Numbered from the stretch's first letter, positions 15,758 through 23,865 are shown. The stretch is 38,787 nucleotides of DNA from Clostridia bacterium (GCA_017396465.1 JAFQLU010000014.1:1-38787); one strand, 5' to 3'. Notes: generated from the sequence alone by a model not told the origin. A program made the numbers and translations.

Positions 15758-18418
15758 TTAAAAAGCTACAATAACGGTACGGATCTGCCATGGTGAAACC
15801 GCAAAGGAAACACTCTGTTCCTTTATCGAAACCGTCTCGCCGGTCCGCTCTTCGTTTAAGTTCGTAAGCTCTGCCGACACCACTTTTTTCCCGAAATCCA
15901 CATCTGCCGCAGAAGGCTCATCCGATGCATTGTATACCCGAACGATATACGCATCTTCCCGTTCTGCACATTTGAACATAGAAAGGCAGATGTTTTCTCC
16001 CGAAACGCGGAGACCTGCCTGCGGTGCAAGGATTGCTTCCTCCTTGCCAAGTTCGGCATATCGGGGCATAAGAGGTGCACTCATGCTGTCTTTTAATTTC
16101 ACAAGCTCTGTAAAGGAAACCGCTTCATCTAAAGGAGCCAGCAGGAACCGATAAGTGTGCGTTCCCAAAACCTGTCCTCTTGTTTCACCGTTTGTCATAA
16201 CGGTTTTTTGGAAGCCACGCAGGAGTGTAATATAAAGGGTGGCGTTTTCATCATCGGTGCTTGCACATTCGTGCAGACCTTCACAGGAAACAAACGCCAA
16301 GCCGCACCCTTTGTCATCTCGTTTCCCAACGATACCGTTCATCGATTTTTCATACTGGTCGTATTCCCGCCAGTTCTGCGTGCTATAGTCAATTCCCGTG
16401 CGTCTTGTACAGCAATAGAACGCCTGATCGGCAAAATAGGTTTTCCCCTCTGTTGCCGTAGGCATCACGAGGCGTACTCTGTGATTTTCGGCGTTATTTT
16501 CGTATGTCATTTTCACATCCGCAAAGCGCGCTTGCTCCGACAATCCCACTTCAAATACTGCCTTGCAGGTGATATATCTGTCGCTCCGATACTGGGAATA
16601 CTCGTTCATAATCAAAGAATCCGGCACTTCCATTTCCTTTGTGATGCGGAATACGCATCTCACGCATCCGGATTCCACCTTTTCAATCCGACATTTACCG
16701 GAAGCAGAATACACCGTTTTTTCTTCCCGTGCATTGGCGTGATACCAACCGTCACCGATTTCGGAATCGTCTGCCAAATTCAACTGATTTTTATAAACCC
16801 GTCCCGTTTTCTTGTCGGTGATATCTATAGTGCCCCATGGCGTGATATCCACACGAATATACTCATTTTCCATATAATCCGTACCGGATGTCATATGCTT
16901 TAAGTATCTGGACGGCTTCTCGGATGGTACGACACGGTATTCGGAAAAACCGCCTGCCGGAACGTTTACCTGAAGAGAAATCTCATGCATGTCAAAAAAC
17001 TTCCAAAACTGATTCACAAGACGCATTTTCTGATTTCTGCGAATGGATTTCAGCTGATAGGGAATTTCCTTCCCTTCCGCATCATAAATGCGGAAGCTGT
17101 TCACCGTTTCAAAACCAAAGGACTGGTCGTGATACACAGCTTCATACTGCGGACGCATGGGAAGCTTCACGGTGATAACTTCGTTTCTGTCGAAAGGAAG
17201 TGTATTGTAAAGGGTCAATACCGCGTCGGTCTTCTCTCCCTCCTGATAGCCCTGCTTGCGACCGAAGGTTACGAAATAATCATCCTGCAAAGCATCGCAG
17301 ATTTCCTCGGTCTGGTCGTAGCGGTACACCATGTCCTTATGCACCTGATCGATAGAACATCCGCCGATGGAATCGTGAGGATGATTCTGAATCAGGTAGC
17401 GATACGCCTGCGAAACATAGTTTCTCGGGTAAGGCATTCCTGCCATTTTTGCATATGCCATAAGCGGCTCTATCACTTTTTCCAAACGGTTCTGACATCT
17501 GTCGTTTTGCTGTTTTAACGGGTAGTGGCTGGATAGCACATTGGTAATCAGGTCCGGAAATCCCGCTTTGTTGGGATAATTCATCTCGCCCGTTATAACC
17601 TCCAGCTTCTCCCGATAGGTATCAATATGCTTTGCCGCCTCGATTAAATCCACATGATGCACAGTGGCATCGGGATATCGGTTCTCGATGGCACGGATGT
17701 AGTCCACAGTTTCCTTTCTTAAGGGGTGGTGGTCTACTGCGTCCATCACGATGTGAACAGGATATTGGGTAGTAGAAAGGAGAAAATCCATATAAGTCTC
17801 AAAATCCTCTTTGGCTTCCTCGGGCGTACGGTTTTGCGCCCCACCTTTATCCCCGACACGAACCGCGAATTCACCGTAGCCGTTTAAGTTTCCCATTCTG
17901 AGGTTTAACACGCTGCTGCCATCGGGTGAACGCCAGATAAAGTATGGCTCGGTATCACCGTAATATCCTCTGGAAAACAGGGAGTAGTTGATTTGAAAGC
18001 CCTGAAATATCTGTGGTGTCTGTGCGATGTGACCAAAAATGTCGCAGATGTAGCCGAATTTCCACGCCTCCTCTGCGCCCCACTTTTTCGAAAGCTCATG
18101 GCCAATCATCAGGTTGCGGATAAAGCTTTCGCCGGAAATATTGAATTCGTCCGGCATTACATACCAAGGACCGATTTTGATTTTCCCTTCCTTGACCAGC
18201 TCTTTGATTTTCTCTGCATTTTCCGGTTCGATTTCCGCATAATCCTCTAAGGGTATCGTCTGTCCGTCCAGATGAAACACACCAAACTCCGGCTGAGTCT
18301 CCCATGCGTGGCACAGGTCATTCATTGCCTGAACCAGGCGGAAGCGGAATCCCTGAAAGGTCTGATACCATTCTCTGTCCCAATGGGTTCCTGAAAAATA
18401 ATAAATGTCACGTTTCAT
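15758..18418 (-). CDS. Alpha-mannosidase, glycoside hydrolase family 38
   Basis: This 886-aa enzyme hydrolyses alpha-mannosidic linkages. The N-terminal GH38 domain opens YYFSGTHWDREWYQTFQ (zinc-binding His/Asp). It contains FHLDGQ, GPWYVMPDEF, the nucleophile segment YICDIFGHIAQTPQIF and the zinc histidines of NHPHDSIGGCSIDQVHKDM. The middle domain and the C-terminal beta domains follow. Length is typical. There is no signal peptide, so imported oligosaccharides are the likely substrate. The start is ATG 18418 because AAGGAG sits 7 nt upstream; an extension to 18610 is only leader sequence. It heads a three-gene operon (mannosidase, M20 amidohydrolase, alpha/beta-hydrolase) from the promoter at 18582-18610, with a leader of about 155 nt. 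Confidence 0.93.
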   Translation of the reverse strand: MKRDIYYFSGTHWDREWYQTFQGFRFRLVQAMNDLCHAWETQPEFGVFHLDGQTIPLEDYAEIEPENAEKIKELVKEGKIKIGPWYVMPDEFNISGESFIRNLMIGHELSKKWGAEEAWKFGYICDIFGHIAQTPQIFQGFQINYSLFSRGYYGDTEPYFIWRSPDGSSVLNLRMGNLNGYGEFAVRVGDKGGAQNRTPEEAKEDFETYMDFLLSTTQYPVHIVMDAVDHHPLRKETVDYIRAIENRYPDATVHHVDLIEAAKHIDTYREKLEVITGEMNYPNKAGFPDLITNVLSSHYPLKQQNDRCQNRLEKVIEPLMAYAKMAGMPYPRNYVSQAYRYLIQNHPHDSIGGCSIDQVHKDMVYRYDQTEEICDALQDDYFVTFGRKQGYQEGEKTDAVLTLYNTLPFDRNEVITVKLPMRPQYEAVYHDQSFGFETVNSFRIYDAEGKEIPYQLKSIRRNQKMRLVNQFWKFFDMHEISLQVNVPAGGFSEYRVVPSEKPSRYLKHMTSGTDYMENEYIRVDITPWGTIDITDKKTGRVYKNQLNLADDSEIGDGWYHANAREEKTVYSASGKCRIEKVESGCVRCVFRITKEMEVPDSLIMNEYSQYRSDRYITCKAVFEVGLSEQARFADVKMTYENNAENHRVRLVMPTATEGKTYFADQAFYCCTRRTGIDYSTQNWREYDQYEKSMNGIVGKRDDKGCGLAFVSCEGLHECASTDDENATLYITLLRGFQKTVMTNGETRGQVLGTHTYRFLLAPLDEAVSFTELVKLKDSMSAPLMPRYAELGKEEAILAPQAGLRVSGENICLSMFKCAEREDAYIVRVYNASDEPSAADVDFGKKVVSAELTNLNEERTGETVSIKEQSVSFAVSPWQIRTVIVAF

Positions 18419-18581
18419 AGCTGTTCTCCTTATGTCTTCCGATATCGTATCCAATCTGTATACAACGCACATTACGCATTTCTGCCGTAGCATCGGTTTT
18501 ACCAATCCGTACCCATGTCTATTTTTCCATGGTTTTCCGGAAATATTCCGTTGATACAAAATCCATATGCGGTTATCTTTT

Positions 18582-18610
18582 ATTATATCGGATACGGCTT
18601 TTAAAATCAA
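18582..18610 (-). promoter_or_regulatory. Promoter of the mannosidase operon
   Basis: On the minus strand TTGATT (18610-18605), a 17-nt spacer and TATAAT (18587-18582). It lies directly after the terminator of the upstream aminotransferase gene. Confidence 0.75.
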
Positions 18611-18620
18611 TACATTCCAG

Positions 18621-18651
18621 AAAAAAAGACAGAGCTTACGCCCTGTCTTTT
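18621..18651 (-). terminator. Terminator overlapping the aminotransferase stop codon
   Basis: On the minus strand AAAAGACAG pairs with CTGTCTTTT (18651-18643 / 18632-18624), then the T run continues. The gene's stop codon (18636-18638) lies inside the hairpin loop. Confidence 0.8.
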
Positions 18652-19913
18652 GCGATTTCCTGTGTTACTTTTAAAAACGCGTCAATATCCTCTTTTCCAT
18701 GGCAATGCATGGGCGAAATCCGGAGACAGCCGGAAAGGTTTAACGCTTCCATACTGCGCTTTGCGTACATGCTGGTTATGAGTCTGTCGCAAACAATCAC
18801 GCCTTTTGCTTCATATGCCTTCACGGCGTCCTGCGGCTCTAAACCGTCTATACCCATTGCCACAATCAAGTCGCGGTCGGAAAGCTCTAACCCATCGGCA
18901 AACACGGTAACGCCGGGAATATGGCGCAGTCCAGGGATATCTTCTGTCCCCTCCAGCAATCTGTGAAGAAGCGCCTGCTCTTTTAAGTGAATCCGGTTCA
19001 TGCCTTCACGGAACTGCTCTTTTTTGTCTGCTTCTTTTTTAGAATAGCTTCCGATTTCGCAAACATAATTTATCATTTCCATGGTTGCGGCAAAGTTTCC
19101 GGGGGAGGGGGTGCCTAATTCAAACACGGTTTTGTCCTTCTTAATCAGCTTTCTGTGGGGAAGTTTTGCCAAGCGGTCGGAAACATAGGCAAAGCCACAT
19201 CCACGCACGCCGAAGCATTTATAAGGCGCAAAGTTCATGCCGTCCACGCCGCTTGCGCTTACATCCATCTTGCCGTGGGGCGCGTGCTGAACACCGTCGC
19301 AAATTACATATAAATCCGGCTTTTTATTGCGCACCAGCTTCACGATTTTTTCGATATCCATGATAGCACCCGTCACATTGGATGCCGCCATGATGCTGAC
19401 CAGACAGGTGTTTTCATCCACGAATTCTGCCACCGTTTCCGGCTCAATCTGCCCTGTTTTGGGGTTTGCAGGCACAACGCGGAGCTCTTTTCCCGTTTTG
19501 CGGCAGAAATAGTCCACCGCATCAAAAGCAGAGGGATGCTCCAGGCAGGATACCACCGCATTGGTGCCGGGGATGTTTTCCATCACCAGTTCCACCATGT
19601 GAAACATGGTTTGGGATGCGGTAAGCTCTGTAATGAGCGCGCCTTCTTTTGCGCCAAACACGATTTCCAGGATTTCTTTTGTTCCGCGGTTTACTACCTC
19701 TTTCAGCATCACGCCGCGGCGATGGGTCCGTTCGGGGCAATCGGGGAAATACTCATATTCCGCTTTTGCTTCCACGCATGTTTTCAGGCGCAGAGAGCCG
19801 CCTGCATTATCAAAAAACAGCCGTTTCCCCAAAGTGGGGTCGGCGTCTGGGTACCAGAACCGTTCTTTTATATTGTTTTCCAGTTCAAACGGGAACCACA
19901 TTCCTTGCTTCAT
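18636..19913 (-). CDS. Class V aminotransferase-fold PLP enzyme (cysteine-desulfurase-like)
   Basis: This 425-aa PLP enzyme of the NifS/Csd/kynureninase superfamily shows FFDNAGGSLRL near the N terminus, TASQTMFHMV (cofactor phosphate), CLEHPSAFDAVDYF, SNVTGAIMDIEKIV, the PLP aspartate in VICDGVQHAPHG and the Schiff-base lysine in FAPYKCFGVRGCGFAYV. C-terminal ISPMHCHGKEDIDAF is also typical. It may be a cysteine desulfurase, selenocysteine lyase or a related C-S/C-N lyase; neighbours give no Fe-S assembly context. No obvious desulfurase cysteine loop was identified, so the reaction remains open. RBS AGGAGG lies 9 nt before ATG. A TATAAT lies about 30 nt upstream but its -35 is weak. It is monocistronic. 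Confidence 0.8.
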   Translation of the reverse strand: MKQGMWFPFELENNIKERFWYPDADPTLGKRLFFDNAGGSLRLKTCVEAKAEYEYFPDCPERTHRRGVMLKEVVNRGTKEILEIVFGAKEGALITELTASQTMFHMVELVMENIPGTNAVVSCLEHPSAFDAVDYFCRKTGKELRVVPANPKTGQIEPETVAEFVDENTCLVSIMAASNVTGAIMDIEKIVKLVRNKKPDLYVICDGVQHAPHGKMDVSASGVDGMNFAPYKCFGVRGCGFAYVSDRLAKLPHRKLIKKDKTVFELGTPSPGNFAATMEMINYVCEIGSYSKKEADKKEQFREGMNRIHLKEQALLHRLLEGTEDIPGLRHIPGVTVFADGLELSDRDLIVAMGIDGLEPQDAVKAYEAKGVIVCDRLITSMYAKRSMEALNLSGCLRISPMHCHGKEDIDAFLKVTQEIAKDRA

Positions 19914-20016
19914 CTCTTCTTCCTCCTATTCATGCTATTATAGTATAACGCATTTATGTGAAAAAGTGGATATCCTTTTCGGCACATTTTATTGCAAAAA
20001 CGGCATTTTTGCAGAG

Positions 20017-20047
20017 AAAAACGGATGCAAGCCAAAGCATACATCCG
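20017..20047 (-). terminator. Terminator of the acyltransferase-like gene
   Basis: On the minus strand CGGATG...CATCCG (20047-20042 / 20027-20022), with an imperfect inner stem and TTTG loop, is followed by TTTTTCTC. Confidence 0.75.
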
Positions 20048-20065
20048 CTGTATACAAATTTCCGA

Positions 20066-20938
20066 TTATTCTTTGATGACCTTTTCGCCGTCAAAAAGCA
20101 AAAATCCGTTGCCGCCGCCAAAGGTCCCTCCCTTTTTCATATAAGCCTTAAAGGCTCTTTGCAGAGAGGTTTTTTCCGGTAGGTCTTCCACATTTTCCGC
20201 ATCCACGCCAAACACACGCCAGCAATCAACAAATTCTTCTTGCTCGTGCTTGGAATTCACAGTAAAATGACTGCGGAATTCCGAAATATTTTTCGAGCAG
20301 GCGAATACCTCATCGTACTCCGGATACAAAAGCCAGGAGCCGCATCGAATGGGAAGCACATTCCCGATGCGATACTCAGGATACCAATCATAAATCCTGC
20401 GGTAAGAATCCAGAAGCGCTTCGCGTGTTAAAGGGCCGGAGGAAGGAATGTGGCAATCCAAAACCATATCGCCCTCCTTAATTTCCGTTCCGGAAACGGT
20501 GAAAGGCGCGTTGTTATAAGCAATTGTGCGAATCTGAAGTCTTCCGAAGGACATTAAATCTCCGCGGAAGAACAGGTCATACCAGCCCACAACAAAGATG
20601 CCGAACACATGCTTTATTTCCATGCATTCGTCCAGCTTATATTTTAAATCCTGCATGGTTTCCGTAAACTTTTCTTCCGGAATCCCTTTCGACCGATATT
20701 TTTCTTCCAGATAACCGGTGCAAAGCAGCAGGAACAATAAATCCAATGTGTATATATGAACGCCGAGACGGGAAAGCTTATGCACATCCTCCAGCACCTC
20801 ATACATCAGGCGTTTTTCATCCATATATTCTTTTGCCAAAGGCTCCAAATCCTTGCCGAGCAGATCGATATACCCGCGGCAAATGCGGCATTCTTCTTCT
20901 GTAAATCCGATTTTTTCGGGAAAATTCTTTGCTAACAT
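20066..20938 (-). CDS. Acyltransferase domain-containing protein (NAT_N / GNAT_C type)
   Basis: This 290-aa protein resembles the two-part acyltransferase group with a helical N-terminal domain (about 1-115) and a GNAT-like C-terminal domain. The latter shows SFGRLQIRTIAYNN, GDMVLDCHIPSSGPLTREA, VLPIRCGSWLLYPEYDEV and KNISEFRSHF. Substrate and acyl donor are unknown. The start ATG 20938 has AAGGAG 10 nt upstream; the longer frame to 21097 crosses the promoter and the divergent nitroreductase start and is not credible. It is monocistronic, with its own promoter (20971-20999) and terminator. The catalytic status cannot be judged from motifs alone. Confidence 0.7.
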   Translation of the reverse strand: MLAKNFPEKIGFTEEECRICRGYIDLLGKDLEPLAKEYMDEKRLMYEVLEDVHKLSRLGVHIYTLDLLFLLLCTGYLEEKYRSKGIPEEKFTETMQDLKYKLDECMEIKHVFGIFVVGWYDLFFRGDLMSFGRLQIRTIAYNNAPFTVSGTEIKEGDMVLDCHIPSSGPLTREALLDSYRRIYDWYPEYRIGNVLPIRCGSWLLYPEYDEVFACSKNISEFRSHFTVNSKHEQEEFVDCWRVFGVDAENVEDLPEKTSLQRAFKAYMKKGGTFGGGNGFLLFDGEKVIKE

Positions 20939-20970
20939 GCATCCCACGCTCCTTTTCGGTTTTCGCATAC

Positions 20971-20999
20971 ATTGTAGCACAACAAGGTCATAAATGCAA
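20971..20999 (-). promoter_or_regulatory. Promoter of the acyltransferase-like gene
   Basis: On the minus strand TTGCAT (20999-20994), a 17-nt spacer and TACAAT (20976-20971). Confidence 0.7.
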
Positions 21000-21016
21000 C
21001 ACAAAAAAAGAATTAT

Positions 21017-21045
21017 TTGAAAAATTTCTGCAGGTATGGTAAAAT
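21017..21045 (+). promoter_or_regulatory. Promoter of the nitroreductase gene
   Basis: TTGAAA (21017-21022), a 17-nt spacer and TAAAAT (21040-21045). It is back to back with the acyltransferase promoter, with 17 bp between the two -35 boxes. Confidence 0.7.
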
Positions 21046-21074
21046 GAAGAAAAACAAGGAAAAGAGGAAAAGCT

Positions 21075-21593
21075 ATGGATTTTGAAACTGTAATCACCGA
21101 GCGCTATTCGGTGAGAAAATTTGAAGATCGACATCTGGCAAAGGAAGATATTGAAGCCATTCTGCGCGCCGCACATCTTGCGCCCACAGGGTGCAACTAT
21201 CAGCCCCAGCGGATATTGGTGTTAAATACGGATGAAGCTGTTTTAAAGCTTAAGGACTGCACAAAGTGTCATTTTGATGCGCCCTGCGCTATGCTGATTT
21301 GCTATAACAAAGAAGAGACCTGGACACGCCCCTATGACGGCGCACAGTCTGCCCCCGTGGATGCGACAATCGTAACAACTCATATGATGCTGGCGGCGCA
21401 AAACATCGGCGTCGGCACCTGCTGGGTGATGCATTTTAACCCTGCCGCCATGCGAAACGCCTATCATATTCCGCCCGAAATCGAGCCTTTAGCCCTTCTT
21501 GTGATGGGATACCCCCATAAAGACGCCGCGCCTATCCCTATGCACAGCACCTACCGCCCGATGGATGAGGTTGTGTTTTACGATAGCTTTTAA
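21075..21593 (+). CDS. Nitroreductase family protein (FMN-dependent)
   Basis: This 172-aa flavoprotein of the nitroreductase superfamily reduces nitro or quinone compounds with NAD(P)H in the cytoplasm. ITERYSVRKFEDR (FMN phosphate-binding Arg) opens it, then AAHLAPTGCNYQPQRI, VTTHMMLAAQNIGVGTCWVMHF and a C-terminal LLVMGYPHKD. The natural substrate is unknown. RBS AGAGGAAAAG lies just before ATG. It is monocistronic and shares a bidirectional terminator with the converging glycosyltransferase. Confidence 0.9.
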   Translation: MDFETVITERYSVRKFEDRHLAKEDIEAILRAAHLAPTGCNYQPQRILVLNTDEAVLKLKDCTKCHFDAPCAMLICYNKEETWTRPYDGAQSAPVDATIVTTHMMLAAQNIGVGTCWVMHFNPAAMRNAYHIPPEIEPLALLVMGYPHKDAAPIPMHSTYRPMDEVVFYDSF

Positions 21594-21667
21594 AAAGAAT
21601 AAAATCAAAAATCTTTGCATGTATTCATTCTTCACTTTTATCTGAATTTTTGATACAACTTCCAAAA

Positions 21668-21711
21668 AAAGACCGTTAATTGCCATTTTGACATGACAAT
21701 TAACGGTCTTT
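21668..21711. terminator. Bidirectional terminator, nitroreductase / glycosyltransferase
   Basis: AAAGACCGTTAATTG pairs perfectly with CAATTAACGGTCTTT (21668-21682 / 21697-21711), with flanking A and T runs on the two sides. Confidence 0.85.
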
Positions 21712-22663
21712 AAATCTTGTCACAATATTCCAAAATTAAAGTTCCCGCAAAAATTTGTTTTTCATCGCAATAGATATCAAAAAATAAAAGACATAACAAA
21801 GCATTCAACCACATGCCACAATTACGCAAAAGATATGGATATTCCTTCCGAAATTCCTTTGTTGTGTAGAATCTAAGAACGATATATAGACAAAGCATTT
21901 TCAGAAGTCTTTTCCCTTTCACACAAAGCTGTTCGTTATTCTCTAATGCATATCTATAATAGTATACTTTATTATTATATGTCTGTCGAGCTTTTCGGGG
22001 AGCCGAAAGACATTCTCCTTCATCGATGTAGTACACACGGACAATTTCATTTGTATACCATGTGCGATATTGTTTGTTCAATGGTCCCCATAAATAGCCT
22101 TCCGTAACAAAGTTGACGAACTTCGGCGTCGGATAACGTCTTCCTACCAACGTTTCCCCCTTCATTAACCCCAACTTCTCTCCACTTGTATTTCTGGCTA
22201 CCGCTTTCGCTTTTTCCACAGGCAACGTATTTATATTTTCCGGATAAAGGTCCCCGACAAGTTTTCTTTCAATCTGATCCATGCATCGTCCATGAACGCA
22301 CCAATACTCCTGTTTTTGTTCATCCGGTATTTGCTCATATGTAGAAACAAGAAAAGATATTGCATGAGGCAAAAGCTCATCATCCGAATCTAATTGCACA
22401 ATAAAATCACCTGTCACATTATCCCACGCAACATTTGTTGCTGTATGTTTCCCACCATTCTTTTTTTTGAGATAGATAACGGGAAAATCTACCTCTTTGA
22501 TGTAATTCTCCACCAGTTCATCTAACTGATCCGTTGAGCCATCATCTACAATGATGTGCTCTAAATTTTGATAAGTCTGCGATTTCATAGATTCAAAAAC
22601 CCGATGCATCGTGTGTGCACGATTATAAACACACGTAAAAACACTGACTTTATATTTTTCCAA
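21710..22663 (-). CDS. Glycosyltransferase family 2
   Basis: This GT-A enzyme (317 aa) transfers a sugar from a nucleotide donor, probably at the cytoplasmic membrane face. The N-terminal catalytic domain has VSVFTCVYNRAHTMHRVFES, IIVDDGSTDQ, GGKHTATNVAWDN and the metal-binding DxD in FIVQLDSDDE. A hydrophobic C-terminal stretch (LLKMLCLYIVLRF, WLNALLCLLFFDIY) may associate with the membrane. There is no ATG start: GTG at 22672 lies inside the SD sequence, so TTG at 22663, with AGAGGTGG 5 nt upstream, is preferred. Its codons are more AT-rich than its neighbours, hinting at different ancestry. It is preceded by its own promoter and, 130 nt further up, by the terminator of the unexplained unit at 22789-23257. 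Confidence 0.85.
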   Translation of the reverse strand: MEKYKVSVFTCVYNRAHTMHRVFESMKSQTYQNLEHIIVDDGSTDQLDELVENYIKEVDFPVIYLKKKNGGKHTATNVAWDNVTGDFIVQLDSDDELLPHAISFLVSTYEQIPDEQKQEYWCVHGRCMDQIERKLVGDLYPENINTLPVEKAKAVARNTSGEKLGLMKGETLVGRRYPTPKFVNFVTEGYLWGPLNKQYRTWYTNEIVRVYYIDEGECLSAPRKARQTYNNKVYYYRYALENNEQLCVKGKRLLKMLCLYIVLRFYTTKEFRKEYPYLLRNCGMWLNALLCLLFFDIYCDEKQIFAGTLILEYCDKI

Positions 22664-22705
22664 AAGAACCACCTCTTTACATGACTAGCAAATACTAATA
22701 TATTC

Positions 22706-22734
22706 ATTATAGCATGTAATAAAACCCTTGGCAA
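22706..22734 (-). promoter_or_regulatory. Promoter of the glycosyltransferase gene
   Basis: On the minus strand TTGCCA (22734-22729), a 17-nt spacer and TATAAT (22711-22706). Confidence 0.75.
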
Positions 22735-22788
22735 GTGCTTTTCAATGAAAACAAATCATGACTCTCTGAATTTCATAACATTTCAAAT

Positions 22789-22835
22789 AAAAAAGTGACC
22801 CTTGATTGCTTTTTCTTACTGCAATCAAGGGTCAC
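22789..22835 (-). terminator. Strong terminator ending an orphan transcription unit
   Basis: A perfect 15-bp stem (22795-22809 / 22821-22835; core GTGACCCTTGATTGC) with an 11-nt loop is followed on the minus strand by TTTTTTATTTG. No annotated gene lies upstream within the unit. Confidence 0.85.
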
Positions 22836-23228
22836 CGTTGATTCTTAATATCTAGCATATGGTTAACCTCTCTTTCTTAAATTCCTTTCGCTTTTTTCTA
22901 CAACCTTTCGACACACAGTTTTTCTTTTTCTCTAGCGAGAACAGCTTGATGTTAACAGTTCGTATTCATTGCTGCAAAAGGGGGAAAAGCCTGACTTTTT
23001 TGATGAAGCATTTGAAAACCTGAACTTAAATTTCCTCTCTCCTTTTTTTCATCTATCTGAAACGTGACACCGTCGTGTTTAAAACTTTTTCTTCCAGCTT
23101 CTTCTCTTCTTTTTTCTTCCGGTTCAGATTTTTCATTTTCATTTTAAAAAGTCTTTGTGACTATTTCATTGGACCGTACCTCTCTTTCTTTAATCTCGAC
23201 CGTTACTCTCTTCTCTTGGTTCACTTAT
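22795..23228 (-). ncRNA. Unexplained transcription unit: candidate ncRNA or mini-ORF leader
   Basis: About 430 nt lies between a minus-strand promoter (23229-23257) and the terminator at 22789-22835, with no conventional gene. The minus strand is strongly purine-rich. The 13-mer AAGAAAGAGAGGT occurs twice (22866-22878 and 23178-23190) within a 17-nt match with one difference. Each copy looks like a Shine-Dalgarno and is followed 7-8 nt later by an ATG opening a tiny ORF: MK-stop at 23161-23169 and MLDIKNQR-stop at 22832-22858. The second ORF ends inside the terminator stem. A third SD-like run, AGGAGAGAGG, lies near 23034-23043. I recognised no RNase P, tmRNA, SRP or 6S hallmarks. It could be an sRNA, an attenuator for the downstream glycosyltransferase, or gene remains. 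Confidence 0.4.
22952..23224 (-). other. Possible degraded small gene with in-frame TAA
   Basis: Starting at GTG 23224, right at the predicted transcription start, a frame reads 26 charged residues (MNQEKRVTVEIKEREVRSNE...). It meets TAA at 23144-23146, then continues open for 63 codons to TAA at 22952-22954, ending FPPFAAMNTNC. No family is recognised and no SD lies at normal distance. The open frame could be chance in purine-rich DNA. Confidence 0.2.
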
Positions 23229-23257
23229 AGTGTAACACATATTCCCCACCTTTTCAA
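23229..23257 (-). promoter_or_regulatory. Promoter of the orphan unit
   Basis: On the minus strand TTGAAA (23257-23252), a 17-nt spacer and TACACT (23234-23229). Confidence 0.55.
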
Positions 23258-23360
23258 TAGGCAATATGCGCAAACTTTTCACCTGTTTTTTGTTGAAAAC
23301 GGAGAAAAAACTTTCTCGTTTTATGTTTTCCTTTACAAATGGGTATCTCTTATGATAGAA

Positions 23361-23400
23361 TAAAATTATGGGCGTGTCGAACCGAGTACAACACGCCCAT
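23361..23400 (-). terminator. Terminator of the XRE regulator gene
   Basis: ATGGGCGTGT / ACACGCCCAT (23368-23377 / 23391-23400) with a 13-nt loop; the minus strand continues AATTTTATTC. Confidence 0.7.
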
Positions 23401-23448
23401 TGGTTTTGGTATAGAGTTTTGGGTTGGACTGCAATTCCTTCGGAAACA

Positions 23449-23769
23449 CTACTCTCTGTTCACCTTCTGCTTTTTCAAAAGCTCGGCAAACTCCACCAGC
23501 AAACGGTTTTCATCGGAGGTTAAGCCCTGCGTCATCTGCGCCGTTTCCTCGCCGGAAAGCTCATATTCTCCCAGCAGAAGACGGTTGGGCGTTGTGTGAA
23601 GGGCGCGACTCAGTTCCAGCAGGCTCTCTAAGCTCATGGACACACTGCCCGTTTCGATGTGGGACATGTGCACCGTTGAAATATTGGCAAGCTCTGCCAG
23701 TTGTGCCTGAGTCAGCTTTTGCTCCTGTCTTAACTTTTTCACATTTGCGCCGATATTTTTTAAATCCAT
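23449..23769 (-). CDS. XRE-family helix-turn-helix transcriptional regulator
   Basis: This 106-aa protein has an N-terminal Cro/C1-type HTH (about 6-62; IGANVKKLRQEQKLTQAQLA and ISTVHMSHIETGSVSMSLES) and a short helical tail. It resembles stand-alone repressors. It is divergent from the SLH-protein gene, and both promoter regions carry AAGGATAG just before the -10 region, so autoregulation and control of the neighbour are likely. The SD before ATG 23769 (AGAAAGAG) is modest. Confidence 0.88.
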   Translation of the reverse strand: MDLKNIGANVKKLRQEQKLTQAQLAELANISTVHMSHIETGSVSMSLESLLELSRALHTTPNRLLLGEYELSGEETAQMTQGLTSDENRLLVEFAELLKKQKVNRE

Positions 23770-23803
23770 ATTATCACTCTTTCTTATCGCATTCCTTTAT
23801 ATT

Positions 23804-23865
23804 CTATCCTTGATAAGACAAAATATAAATAATTTAAAAAGACACTATTGCTTTTTTAAGGATAG
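23804..23865. promoter_or_regulatory. Paired AAGGATAG operator-like sites between XRE and SLH genes
   Basis: CTATCCTT (23804-23811) and AAGGATAG (23858-23865) form an inverted pair 46 bp apart. The right copy lies in the -35/-10 spacer of the SLH promoter. The left copy lies just upstream of an A/T-rich -10-like sequence facing the XRE gene and is part of TATC-N3-GATA. Confidence 0.5.

Noticed and set aside
18420..18580. Small upstream ORFs in the mannosidase leader
   Set aside because: Short ATG frames (14 and 5 codons) lack SD sequences and look accidental.
22795..22835. CRISPR repeat or transposon end
   Set aside because: A single perfect inverted repeat with a T run on one side is a terminator; no repeat-spacer array or transposase is present.
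22795..23228. RNase P RNA, tmRNA, SRP RNA or 6S RNA
   Set aside because: Conserved motifs were not found: no RNase P GAGGAAAGTCC, no tRNA-like 3' end with TTCGA and CCA, no SRP tetraloop pair, no 6S central bubble.
23157..23363. 68-codon plus-strand frame in the intergenic region
   Set aside because: No SD, it lies over the minus-strand promoter of the orphan unit, and the composition is low-complexity Phe/Ser/Thr from pyrimidine-rich DNA.
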